A stretch of DNA of 64,000 nucleotides from Deltaproteobacteria bacterium. GTDB lineage: Bacteria > Desulfobacterota > Desulfobacteria > Desulfobacterales > Desulfosarcinaceae. The translations under genes were made by a program, and so were the position numbers. The stretch is taken from assembly GCA_021824175.1 (NCBI GenBank), contig JAKALP010000024.1, positions 18,517 to 82,516 on the forward strand. Direction: 5' to 3'. This document shows positions 33,464-42,160 of the stretch, piece after piece. The notes below the pieces were generated by a model. It did not search any database and had not been told where the DNA came from. It saw only the letters and a program-made list of their open reading frames with translations. Numbering within the stretch: the first letter of the stretch is position 1; each line of letters starts with the position of its first letter.

Positions 33464-35539
33464 ATGCAATTCAATGGCAAGCCCGCTTCTAAATCAATGG
33501 ACACTATTTTGAAATGGCTTTTGATTCTCATCCTGGGGTGCTGCACTTTTGGCTGTGGTAGTAATAGCGATGGAAGCGGCACTCCCCCTGCTCCCGCCCA
33601 AATGCTTTCAGGCCTATTTGTGGATAGTCCGGTATCCGGTTTAAACTACAAGAGCGCTACACTCTCAGGCCTCACCGATGATAGCGGTAGTTTCAACTAT
33701 CGGGAGGGCGAGACCGTCACTTTCGCCATCGGCAACCTTGTCTTGGGGTCAGCCACCGGTGCGGCCATGCTCTCCCCAATCTCCATCGTAGCCGGGGCCA
33801 CCAATGCCACCAACCAACGGGTCAACAACATCTGCGCACTGCTCCAAACTTTGGATGAAGACGGCAACCTGAACAATGGAATTCAAATTTCCACGACCAT
33901 CGCCAACATTGTCTCCGGCCGGGCCGCCTCTATCAACCTTGACCAAACCGCCGCGGCCTTTACCGCCGACGCCAATGTGACCGCCCTGCTCTCGGCCCTC
34001 GAAACCGCCGGGGCCTTTATGGATACCGATCCCCGGCCGCGCATGGTCATGGATGCCGAAAATGCCCGTGAGCACCTGCAACGCTCGTTAAGCGAACGCA
34101 AAGTGGTGCGCACCGTTTACGGCGATCTCCGTGGATTTGCGCCCGATGCCGAGACTTGGGCCTGGTATGGGATTCCATACGCCCAGCCGCCGTTGGGCAA
34201 TTTGCGCTGGCGCCCGCCCCAACCGCCAACCGCCTGGCAGGGAGTTCGCGAAGCAGCGGCGTGGAGCGATCAGGCGGCCCAGAACCCCGCTTATCAGATG
34301 TTCGGTGAAGGGGGCATGAGTGAAGACTGTCTCTATCTGAATGTCACCACACCCCGCAATGCCAATAACCTGCCGGTCATGGTGTGGTTCCACGGCGGTG
34401 GCTTCCGCATACTGACCGGCAATGCCAAAAGCTTCAATAACACCGCATTGCCCCGTAAAGGAGTGGTTGTAGTGACCGTCGTGCACCGCCTGGGCCCATT
34501 TGGCTATCTGGCCCATCCGGCCCTCTCAGCCGAATCGGAACATGGAGTTTCCGGCAACTACGGCCAACTGGACCTCATCGCAGCCCTGAAATGGGTCAAG
34601 GAGAATATCGCGGCCTTTGGCGGCAACCCGGATAATGTCACCATCTTTGGTGAATCGGGCGGCGGCGGTAAGGTGATTTCGCTAATGTCTTCTCCCCTGG
34701 CTGCCGGGCTTTTCCACAAAGCGATCTGCCAGAGCGGACAAGCCGCGGCTGATGACACCGTCCTCACGCCGGCCACTTCCCTGGCGGCCGCCGAAGCCAG
34801 AGGCGAAGAGATTGCTGCACTCTTGGGTGCTGATGGGGCCCAGGATGTGGCCGCCGCCATGCGTGCTTTGAGCTGGCCCCAGATCATCTCTACTCTTGAT
34901 GCCGCAGGTATCGAATACAGCCCCAACGTAGATTTCAATGAAACCCTTGGCAGTGGTTGGTACATGCCCCAAACCATGCGGGCGGCTTTCGAACAGCATC
35001 TGCAAAATGATGTGCCCTTTATCGCCGGAGCGAATGAAGGCGATATGCCTGGATTGATCACGGGTTTTATCGAGCAGATGCCTTGGATTGCGGACTATAA
35101 CGACTCCCCTGTCTATACATATGTCTTTAGTCATGTGCCCGCCGGGTGGCAAACCCTTGGAGGCAAGGCTTATCACGGAATCGAACTAGTATATCTATTC
35201 AACTACCCCGGCAGTTTTATTTCCCATTATTTGCTGGGTCTCACTGGACTATCACCGGATGGCACCAATCCCGATACGGGCGCGCCGATTTATACCGTTC
35301 AAGGCTACTTTGCCCGGCAGCCGGGTTGGAATGCCATGGACGCCCAGGTCGCTGACTATATGATGTCCATGTGGGCGTCCTTTGCGACAACGGGCAACCC
35401 CAGCATCTCCAGCATTCCAGGGGCCGACTGGCCCGCCTATACTTCTGAAAGCGACATCTATCTCAACATCAAAGCGCAGATGGAGGTAAAAGCAGGGATT
35501 GCCGAGGCATTTCCATCAGTCCCGGCGCAACCGCAGTAA
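33464..35539 (+). CDS. secreted type-B carboxylesterase lipoprotein
   Basis: A 691-aa lipoprotein. A signal peptide ends in FGC-GSN (lipobox TFGC). Residues about 35-190 are a domain frequent in exported Proteobacterial lipoproteins (GLFVDSPVSGLNYKSATLSG, SGSFNYREGETVTFAIGNLV). Residues about 210-670 are a type-B carboxylesterase: oxyanion hole FHGGGFRI, nucleophile Ser398 in FGESGGGG (family usual GESAGG), the GANEGD acidic region, and HGIELVYLF with the catalytic His. The start is the ATG at 33464 with an AAGGAGAAAGTTGGA site. This is the only one of the five secreted esterases without the Ser-rich tract. Two inverted repeats follow (35556-35585 and 35613-35634) with no T run. Confidence 0.88.
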   Translation: MQFNGKPASKSMDTILKWLLILILGCCTFGCGSNSDGSGTPPAPAQMLSGLFVDSPVSGLNYKSATLSGLTDDSGSFNYREGETVTFAIGNLVLGSATGAAMLSPISIVAGATNATNQRVNNICALLQTLDEDGNLNNGIQISTTIANIVSGRAASINLDQTAAAFTADANVTALLSALETAGAFMDTDPRPRMVMDAENAREHLQRSLSERKVVRTVYGDLRGFAPDAETWAWYGIPYAQPPLGNLRWRPPQPPTAWQGVREAAAWSDQAAQNPAYQMFGEGGMSEDCLYLNVTTPRNANNLPVMVWFHGGGFRILTGNAKSFNNTALPRKGVVVVTVVHRLGPFGYLAHPALSAESEHGVSGNYGQLDLIAALKWVKENIAAFGGNPDNVTIFGESGGGGKVISLMSSPLAAGLFHKAICQSGQAAADDTVLTPATSLAAAEARGEEIAALLGADGAQDVAAAMRALSWPQIISTLDAAGIEYSPNVDFNETLGSGWYMPQTMRAAFEQHLQNDVPFIAGANEGDMPGLITGFIEQMPWIADYNDSPVYTYVFSHVPAGWQTLGGKAYHGIELVYLFNYPGSFISHYLLGLTGLSPDGTNPDTGAPIYTVQGYFARQPGWNAMDAQVADYMMSMWASFATTGNPSISSIPGADWPAYTSESDIYLNIKAQMEVKAGIAEAFPSVPAQPQ

Positions 35540-35555
35540 ACCGTTAAGAATTCCA

Positions 35556-35634
35556 CCGGGCGGATCTATCCCCCCAGCCGCCCGGCCTTGGCAAAGGGAT
35601 TCAAATAGGGCCGGCCGGCAATTTACTGCCGGCC
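35556..35634 (+). other. two inverted repeats between esterase genes
   Basis: CCGGGCGG / CCGCCCGG (35556-35563, 35578-35585) and GGCCGGCA / TGCCGGCC (35613-35620, 35627-35634). Neither is followed by a T run, so they are probably mRNA-stabilising or attenuating hairpins between the carboxylesterase and the next hydrolase rather than strong terminators. Confidence 0.45.
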
Positions 35635-35671
35635 AACATGCAGTACAATCATTCACAACAAGGGAGGGAAA

Positions 35672-36577
35672 ATGAAAGGGAACCATCAAACTTGGCGTTA
35701 CTTACTTCTTCTGGCCGCCATCACATCGCTGCTCTTCATGGGCATGGGATGTGATGGCGGTTCCGGCTCAAGCTCCAGCTCATCCACCAGCAGTTCCAGC
35801 GGCGGCTGTAATTCCAGCAGCAGTAGCAGCTCCAGCAGTACGAGCAGCACCAGCAGCAGCGGCGGCACCTATGACACCTTCAACAAGGGCGCCTATGCCA
35901 CCACCCAGAACTTAAGCAGCGGCCCCAGCAGCAAAAGCGGCCTGTTCTACCCCAACAATATCCCCAGCGGCACCAAGCTGCCCATTTTCCTCTGGGGTTG
36001 TGGCGGCGGCAGTGATCCCAGCGCCTATGTGGATCATCTGAACCATATTGCTTCCTGGGGCTTTGTGGTCATTGCCGAAGTCTCTTCGGGCAACGGCAGC
36101 GAATTGCTGTCGGCCCTGGACTGGCTCACCACCCAGAACAACACGCGCACCAGTGTGCTCTATCAGAAACTGGATCTGACCAAAGTGGCGGCCGGCGGCC
36201 ACTCCATGGGTTCCATTGGCACCTTCCAGATTGCTTCGGATTCACGCCTGAAAACCACCATCCATGTGGCCGGCGGTTCGTTTAGCGGCCAGGGGCCGAA
36301 AAACCTCAGAAATCCGACGGCCTATATCTGTGGCGCGGATGATCAAATGGGGGCCACGCCCAATGCCGAAACCGACTACCAGAATACCACGGTGCCGGTC
36401 TTCATGACCGTCATGACCGGCGTGGATCACATGATGGCCGCCCGACAAGGACTTCCGGCCATCACCGCCTGGCTGCTATGGCACCTCAAAGGCGAAACCC
36501 AGCGTAAAGCGGATTTCCTGAATAACGGCACCGTTTTCCGCACCGGCATTTTCGTTTCCAAGAGCAAAAACTGGTAA
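35672..36577 (+). CDS. cutinase/PETase-like alpha/beta hydrolase lipoprotein with Ser-rich linker
   Basis: A 301-aa lipoprotein (FMGMGC lipobox near residue 27). Directly after the Cys comes a Ser-rich linker (DGGSGSSSSSSTSSSS, GGCN, SSSSSSSSSTSSTSSSGG, residues about 28-68) whose coding sequence is an AGC-rich microsatellite-like tract. The alpha/beta-hydrolase domain has GHSMGSIGTF with the nucleophile Ser178, ICGADDQM with the acid, and TGVDHMMA with the His. The order and the NW C-terminus resemble chlorophyllase/cutinase/PET-hydrolase relatives (PF12740-like); substrate is inferred, not shown. AAGGGAGGGAAA precedes the ATG. It is paralogous to the gene at 37719. Confidence 0.85.
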   Translation: MKGNHQTWRYLLLLAAITSLLFMGMGCDGGSGSSSSSSTSSSSGGCNSSSSSSSSSTSSTSSSGGTYDTFNKGAYATTQNLSSGPSSKSGLFYPNNIPSGTKLPIFLWGCGGGSDPSAYVDHLNHIASWGFVVIAEVSSGNGSELLSALDWLTTQNNTRTSVLYQKLDLTKVAAGGHSMGSIGTFQIASDSRLKTTIHVAGGSFSGQGPKNLRNPTAYICGADDQMGATPNAETDYQNTTVPVFMTVMTGVDHMMAARQGLPAITAWLLWHLKGETQRKADFLNNGTVFRTGIFVSKSKNW

Positions 36578-36650
36578 GGGTTTCGGTTTAGAAGCATTCA
36601 TGAAGAATTTGTATCCTGAGGTAAACATCTAAAATTCAGCGAGGTCAAAA

Positions 36651-37688
36651 GTGAAGAACAAAAGACTCTTTTTGAAGTTGGCATTAGGCATCACCGTGCT
36701 GAGCATAATGGGGCTCACCCTAATGATGGCCTGCACGCCGACTAATGTGTGTGACCAAACTTTGCAACCCGGCAATGACCGCAAATGCACCATCAACAAT
36801 CGCACCTACTACGTCTATGCGCCGGCCAACTATAACCCCAACCAGCCCACGGCCCTGATCGTCGATGCCCATGGCGCCATGGAAACTGCCGAGGAGCATG
36901 CGGGCATCGATACCGAGTTTTGCGCCAATGGTATGTGCTGGCCGGGGAAAGGCTCGGGCTGGCGGCTGGAGGCGGACATGCCGGGCGGCGGATTCATCGT
37001 GATCACACCACAGGGGACCAACAACATGTGGAGCCAAAGCGATGAGAGTTTTATCTTGAACGCCGTGGCTCAGGTGAAGAAAGTCGCCAACATCAATCCC
37101 AACAAGGTGTACATTACCGGTATTTCCAACGGCGCGGCGTTGACCTATTGGGTGGGTTGCCCCAACACCAGTGTGTTTTCAGGCATGTCGCCTGTTTCGG
37201 GCGGCGCCAATTGCAGCAGCATCGGCAAAGCAGTCCCCGTCATCACCTTTGACGCCCAGCCCGATTTCGCCTACCAGAGTGCCGTTGATGCCAGCGACAC
37301 CATGGTCGATCTGAACAATTGCCGCAGCGGCCCGGCCACCTGGTTAACCATTGATAAAAACTACACCGAACCGGTATGCCGGGATAATCCTTATTCCACC
37401 AATCCCAAGCTGGTGCCCTGCTCCTCCATTTCACCGGCCATCGCGCCCACGGTATGCAAGCGCTGGTACAATTGTAACCGTAACGTGGAAGTAGTATTTT
37501 GCGATGTAACCCCCGGCAACACCCATGGCGCTGCCAACGCGGCATCCGATGCGCATATCCTTTATGGTAATGAATCCCACTTGAATTTGCCGTCCCTGGC
37601 GTGGCGTTTCTTTAAAAGCATGCCCGACGGTGGCAGTGGAAGTTCCAGCAGCAGCTCAACCAGCAGCAGTACCGGCGGCTGCAACTAA
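36651..37688 (+). CDS. PHB-depolymerase/feruloyl-esterase-like lipoprotein with GGCN tail
   Basis: A 345-aa lipoprotein (LMMAC lipobox) beginning with GTG behind an AGCGAGGTCAAAA site. The LpqC/poly(3-hydroxybutyrate) depolymerase-like fold is shown by YYVYAPANYNPNQPTALIVD, YITGISNGAALTYWVGCPN with the nucleophile Ser159, and a His in GNTHGAANAAS. It likely hydrolyses polyester or feruloyl esters. The C-terminus is GGSGSSSSSSTSSSTGGCN, the same tag style as the SGNH gene. It lies between the two paralogous alpha/beta hydrolases, with gaps of 73 and 30 bases, and is probably co-transcribed with them. Confidence 0.83.
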   Translation: MKNKRLFLKLALGITVLSIMGLTLMMACTPTNVCDQTLQPGNDRKCTINNRTYYVYAPANYNPNQPTALIVDAHGAMETAEEHAGIDTEFCANGMCWPGKGSGWRLEADMPGGGFIVITPQGTNNMWSQSDESFILNAVAQVKKVANINPNKVYITGISNGAALTYWVGCPNTSVFSGMSPVSGGANCSSIGKAVPVITFDAQPDFAYQSAVDASDTMVDLNNCRSGPATWLTIDKNYTEPVCRDNPYSTNPKLVPCSSISPAIAPTVCKRWYNCNRNVEVVFCDVTPGNTHGAANAASDAHILYGNESHLNLPSLAWRFFKSMPDGGSGSSSSSSTSSSTGGCN

Positions 37689-37718
37689 CCCAACCCAATA
37701 AATCAAGGAGAGACCAAG

Positions 37719-38606
37719 ATGAAACGATTGAATCACACGACACGGGCGTTAATGTTTGTATGGGCGATGGCGGGATTGATTTTCGCGGCCTATGCCTGTG
37801 ACGGCGGCTCCAGCTCGAGCTCCAGCTCATCCACAAGCAGCACCAGCTCCAGCGGCGGCTGCAACTCCAGCAGCAGTTCCAGCAGCACTTCCAGCAGCGG
37901 CGGTGGCTACGACACAAACAGCAAAGGCCCCTATGCCACCACACAAAACCTGAGCGCCGGACCCAGCCGGGCCAGCGGCCTGTTCTACCCCTCCACTGGA
38001 AGCGGCCCCTTCCCGATCCTCGTCTTTGGCTGCGGCGCGGGTACCAACCCCGACAGCTACGTGGATCACGGCAACTACATTGCTTCTTGGGGATTTATTG
38101 TCATGATCGAAACCTCTTCCAACAGCGGCACTGAGTTGACTAACGCCATCGACTGGCTCACCACCCAAAACCGCACCCGCACCAGCGTGCTCTACAACAA
38201 ATGCAACCTGCAAAAAATCGCGGCCGGCGGCCACTCCCGCGGCTCCATCGGCACCTTCGCCATTGCTTCGGACTCCCGCCTGACCACCACCATCCATGTG
38301 GCCGGCGGCTCCTTTGACGGCAATGGCTCCAGCAATCTGCGCAAACCCGCGGCTTATATCTGCGGCGCGGACGACACGATGGCGACTCCCAATGCCGAAA
38401 CAGATTACAACCGGACGACCGTGCCGGTTTTCATGACCGTCATGAATGGGGTGGATCACATCTCCGCGGCCCGCGAGGGATTGCCAGTCATTTGCGCCTG
38501 GATGCTGTGGCAGCTGAAGGGTGAAACCCAGCGCCAGGCGGATTTCCTCAATGCCGGCGGTTATTTCCGCACCGGAAAATATGTTTCCAAGAGCAAGAAC
38601 TGGTAA
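37719..38606 (+). CDS. cutinase/PETase-like alpha/beta hydrolase lipoprotein (paralog)
   Basis: A 295-aa paralog of the 35672 gene. It has a lipobox YAC, a Ser-rich linker (DGGSSSSSSSSTSSTSSS, GGCN, SSSSSSSTSSSGGG), and the same hydrolase core: GHSRGSIGTF with Ser173 (Arg instead of Met in the elbow), CGADDTM, NGVDH, and a KSKNW C-terminus. The close protein match to the other copy points to local duplication. AAGGAGAGACCAAG precedes the ATG. A strong terminator follows. Confidence 0.85.
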   Translation: MKRLNHTTRALMFVWAMAGLIFAAYACDGGSSSSSSSSTSSTSSSGGCNSSSSSSSTSSSGGGYDTNSKGPYATTQNLSAGPSRASGLFYPSTGSGPFPILVFGCGAGTNPDSYVDHGNYIASWGFIVMIETSSNSGTELTNAIDWLTTQNRTRTSVLYNKCNLQKIAAGGHSRGSIGTFAIASDSRLTTTIHVAGGSFDGNGSSNLRKPAAYICGADDTMATPNAETDYNRTTVPVFMTVMNGVDHISAAREGLPVICAWMLWQLKGETQRQADFLNAGGYFRTGKYVSKSKNW

Positions 38607-38673
38607 TCGCTCTCAACTGAGTAGATTTTTCATCATGCTTTGCCCGGGCACCTCCGGGATGTTCATCGATGCA

Positions 38674-38710
38674 AAAACCTCGGGAACCGTGAGGGTTCCC
38701 GAGGTTTTCT
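38674..38710 (+). terminator. bidirectional rho-independent terminator after the esterase cluster
   Basis: A 15-bp stem AAAACCTCGGGAACC / GGTTCCCGAGGTTTT (38674-38688, 38694-38708) followed by TCTCTTCTTTT on plus, and by T-rich sequence on minus. It closes the esterase operon and can also stop the convergent histidine kinase. Confidence 0.9.
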
Positions 38711-38757
38711 CTTCTTTAAAAGGGATTGGGTCAAAAACTTTATTGAGATGGGCCCAC

Positions 38758-41259
38758 TCACTTCAAAAGCTCTCTTAATTTCGTTGAAAGTACTTCCAGT
38801 GTAAAGGGTTTCTGGATAAACCCCTGGCAGCCGCGGTCCATGATTTCGGTCACCTGGCCGTCGATGCTGTAGCCACTGGAAAGCAATACTTTGACTTTGG
38901 GGTTGATCTTGCGAATTTGATTAAATACTTCACTGCCGCTCATCTTGGGCATGATGACATCTAGAATTATCAGATTGATCGTCGCATGATGCTGTTTGAA
39001 CAGATCAACGGCTTCTATTCCGTTGCCGGCCTTGAACACCTTGTAGCCAAGGCGTTCCAGAATTTTGCCGCCGATATCCAACACCATCTCTTCATCATCC
39101 ACCAGCAGAATCGTCTCGACCCCTGACATCACCTTGGGTTTGACTTCTACCTGTTTGGTGACTTTCTTTTCCGAAGCAGGCAAATAAATACTGAAGACCG
39201 CGCCCTTACCCGGCGCGGATTCCACGTCGATATAGCCCCCATGTCCTTTGACAATACCGTAAGCCGAGGCCAGACCTAAACCGGTGCCGCGGCCCATTTC
39301 CTTGGTAGTAAAGAATGGCTCGAAAATGTGATCGATGATGTTTTGGTCCATGCCGCAGCCGGTATCGGAGACTTGAATCAATATGTAGTTACCCGGCTTG
39401 GGCTGATAGGGGCCACCGAGCATACTCTCATGGGTGACATTCTTGCTTAATACGTTGATGGCGCCAACCCCGGCCATGGCCTGTCCGGCATTTACCAGAA
39501 TATTGAGAAGTACTTGTTCGATTTGTCCTTCATCGGCCTCGGCGGCAGCCAAATCGGTCGCCAACTGGCACTGAATGGAAATCTCCTTGCGCGTACGGCC
39601 ATAAGTTTCCGAGACATCCTTTACGAGACGATTTAGGTCCAGGGGTTTTACTTCATAGCGGCCTTTGCGGGCAAAACCCAACAACTGAGAAGTCAAACGA
39701 GCACCGCTTTTGACGCTTTTCTGGATGTTGTCAAATATCCGGTAGTGGGGATTGTTTTCATCCAGGTTGAACAGCGCCAGGGAGACATTGCCCTGGATGG
39801 CCATGAGCAGGTTGTTGAAGTCATGGGCGATGCCGCCGGCCAAGGTCCCGATGGATTCCATTTTATGAATATTGAGTAATTGCTGCTCTAACTTCTTCTT
39901 CTCGCGGAAGTCTCTGAGAGTGATCACGCTGCCCACGGGCTCACCCGCGGCATTGGTATGCACGGCGCCGCTGATACTTACCGGTATAAGATCGCCGGAT
40001 TTGGTGTAACGCCGCGTTTCGATTCCGGAGAAGCTACGGCCGGCCAGGACCTGATCCGCCATCATCTTCATTTCCGCTTTCTTCTCGGCGGGCACAAACT
40101 CTTTTAATGGCGTGCCCCGGCAATCCTCCAATTGCCAGCCGAAGACGGTCGTAAAGGCTGGATTGAAATAGGTCACGCAGCCCTGGATATCCAAGACCAT
40201 GACGGGGTCCGGATTGGCTTCCAACACGGTCCGGTACCGCTCTTCGCTTTCGATGAGGGCTTGCTCCGCGCGTTTGCGTTCGGTTACATCCCTGGAAACC
40301 CCTCTGAACCCAATGGTTTTTCCATCAGGATCACGTATCAGGGCCGCGGACATTTCCGAAACAACTCTCCGGCCCGACTTGGTGATGTGTTCGAAGTTGG
40401 AGAGTTTTGCGCTTTTCCCCGTGGTAAAAACCTGGTTGAAGACCTCGAACATATTCTGGGCCACGTGGGGACTGTTAAAATTACGGAAATTCATACCCAG
40501 CAACTCCTGGGCGGAATACTCCATGGTCCGGCAGAGGGAAGGGCTGAAAAAGGTAAGATTGCCCTTCAAATCCACCTCCCAGTAGGCTTCTTCCAGGGTT
40601 TCGAGAATACCCCGGTATTTCTCCTCGCTTTGGCGCAAGGCCTCCTCGGAGCGCTTACGCTCCAATGCATTGACGAAGATCTCGCCGGCGATGCGTAGGA
40701 GCGCGATGGCATCCGGGGTCCACATTTTAGGTTTGCGGGAGGAGTCAAATCCCAAAAAGCCAATGACCGCTCCACCAAACTCAGTGGGCACCATGATCAA
40801 TGATTGAGTCCCTTGACGGACATTTTCTTCCTTCAAGGCTTTTGCTTCTTCGGGAAGATCTTTGACATTCGGGATATGAACTACTTTGGCCGCGTTGATC
40901 TGTTCCGTCAGCCATGGCACGATGTCCAGGGGTATGCCTTGTAAGCGTTGTTTCTGCGGTTTGATGCCCGGCGCGCACCATTCATGGGTGTTATCCATTT
41001 TGGCGCCGTTATCGCGGTAGCGGAAGATATAACTTCGGTCTACTTCGGCGAAATTGGCGATATCTTTCAATGCCTGATTGATCGCGGCGTCGATTTCATC
41101 CGAACGCAGGTTGATGAACTTGCTGGAGATGGCGGTGATCAGCGCCTCAAAGGCAAGCCGATACTGAAGCTCTTTTTCCACCCGCGCCCTTTTGCGGGTC
41201 TCCTGTTCCAGTTCCGAAACTCTGATCTGCAACGCTTCATAGGAGGAATTGGCCACCAT
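38758..41259 (-). CDS. hybrid GAF/PAS sensor histidine kinase with C-terminal receiver
   Basis: An 833-aa soluble sensor kinase. After a short coiled coil it has a GAF domain (about 50-210), PAS domains (about 230-460), a HisKA region with the phospho-acceptor His in AGGIAHDFNNLLMAIQGNVS, a HATPase_c domain (VLLNILVNAGQAMAGVGAIN, DTGCGMDQ, GTGLGLASAYGIVKGHGGYI) and a C-terminal receiver with the phosphorylatable Asp in INLIILDVIMPKMSGSEVFN. No transmembrane helix is seen. The start at 41259 is chosen for its GGGAGCG site; 41295 is a longer alternative. It has no adjacent separate response regulator. Its convergent neighbours are the secreted esterases. Confidence 0.9.
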   Translation of the reverse strand: MVANSSYEALQIRVSELEQETRKRARVEKELQYRLAFEALITAISSKFINLRSDEIDAAINQALKDIANFAEVDRSYIFRYRDNGAKMDNTHEWCAPGIKPQKQRLQGIPLDIVPWLTEQINAAKVVHIPNVKDLPEEAKALKEENVRQGTQSLIMVPTEFGGAVIGFLGFDSSRKPKMWTPDAIALLRIAGEIFVNALERKRSEEALRQSEEKYRGILETLEEAYWEVDLKGNLTFFSPSLCRTMEYSAQELLGMNFRNFNSPHVAQNMFEVFNQVFTTGKSAKLSNFEHITKSGRRVVSEMSAALIRDPDGKTIGFRGVSRDVTERKRAEQALIESEERYRTVLEANPDPVMVLDIQGCVTYFNPAFTTVFGWQLEDCRGTPLKEFVPAEKKAEMKMMADQVLAGRSFSGIETRRYTKSGDLIPVSISGAVHTNAAGEPVGSVITLRDFREKKKLEQQLLNIHKMESIGTLAGGIAHDFNNLLMAIQGNVSLALFNLDENNPHYRIFDNIQKSVKSGARLTSQLLGFARKGRYEVKPLDLNRLVKDVSETYGRTRKEISIQCQLATDLAAAEADEGQIEQVLLNILVNAGQAMAGVGAINVLSKNVTHESMLGGPYQPKPGNYILIQVSDTGCGMDQNIIDHIFEPFFTTKEMGRGTGLGLASAYGIVKGHGGYIDVESAPGKGAVFSIYLPASEKKVTKQVEVKPKVMSGVETILLVDDEEMVLDIGGKILERLGYKVFKAGNGIEAVDLFKQHHATINLIILDVIMPKMSGSEVFNQIRKINPKVKVLLSSGYSIDGQVTEIMDRGCQGFIQKPFTLEVLSTKLRELLK

Positions 41260-41536
41260 AGATCGCTCCCTTTTGCCGTCAACAGCGGCATGCATGCGAT
41301 TTCAACCCATTCAATCGTCACGGTCGGAAAGATATTCTTCCCTTCAGGTCTATCTCCCACTATAGCTTCATGCCAAAGGTGCTGGCGCGCCATCCTGTTC
41401 CACCGGCCCACACCCTGCTGGATGGGGATGGATGGTGTGGCGTGCTTGATCTATGCTGGAACTATTAAAGAGCACATTGGATCACTCCGCCCTACAGAGA
41501 AGCGGAGAAGGGCCGTATAATTTTTTGATCGGCCGT

Positions 41537-42160
41537 CTAACAAGGCAGCAATTCAATTAACTGCCCCAAATGTTCAATATGCTTATCAGCCTTAAGATGC
41601 ATGTTATTATAAGCCATGAAGGGCACGCCAGCCTGATGGGCGGCCGCCTCATCCAACTCTGAATCACCAATGTAAATCATCTGCCCAGGGCTGATGCCGA
41701 AATGAGCCATCAGCACTTGCAGTTGCTCGGGATGCGGCTTGGCATGGCGGACATCCGCGGCGGTAACCACCTTGTCGAATAATCCTTCCAGGTGATGCTC
41801 CTGGAGGACTCGGGACATGGTGTTGGTCCGGTTGGTGGCGATCGCGGTCTTATATCTGGGCCGAAACCGCCGCAACACCTCTCGAAGATGGGGTTCGATC
41901 ACCATCTCCCGGATAAAAGGCGCGTAGCTCAACCGGCGGCAATATTGGATCGCTTCCATCACCATCCCGGCCTCACGAAACAGATAGGTGAGCGCTTCGT
42001 CCACCGTATGCATATGAACATAGGCAAACTGGATGTCCGTCATCGACGGCAGGCCGAAGTTCTCCAAGATGTGATTATAGTAGGCCCGATTGGATTGGGA
42101 TGAATCAAACATCACCCCATCACAGTCAAAAGCCACAACTTTGATATTTTGCCAACTCAC
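41537..42160 (-). CDS. HAD-superfamily phosphatase
   Basis: A 207-aa HAD hydrolase similar to phosphoglycolate phosphatase and beta-phosphoglucomutase-like enzymes. Motif I is VVAFDCDGVMFDSS (Asp nucleophile and Asp acid), motif II AIATNRTNTMSRV, and motif III-IV KPHPEQLQVLMA with YIGDSELDEAAAHQAGVPFM. The start is GTG at 42160 and overlaps the DUF1573 stop by 4 bases (GTGA), so the genes are coupled. Substrate cannot be assigned. Confidence 0.85.
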   Translation of the reverse strand: MSWQNIKVVAFDCDGVMFDSSQSNRAYYNHILENFGLPSMTDIQFAYVHMHTVDEALTYLFREAGMVMEAIQYCRRLSYAPFIREMVIEPHLREVLRRFRPRYKTAIATNRTNTMSRVLQEHHLEGLFDKVVTAADVRHAKPHPEQLQVLMAHFGISPGQMIYIGDSELDEAAAHQAGVPFMAYNNMHLKADKHIEHLGQLIELLPC

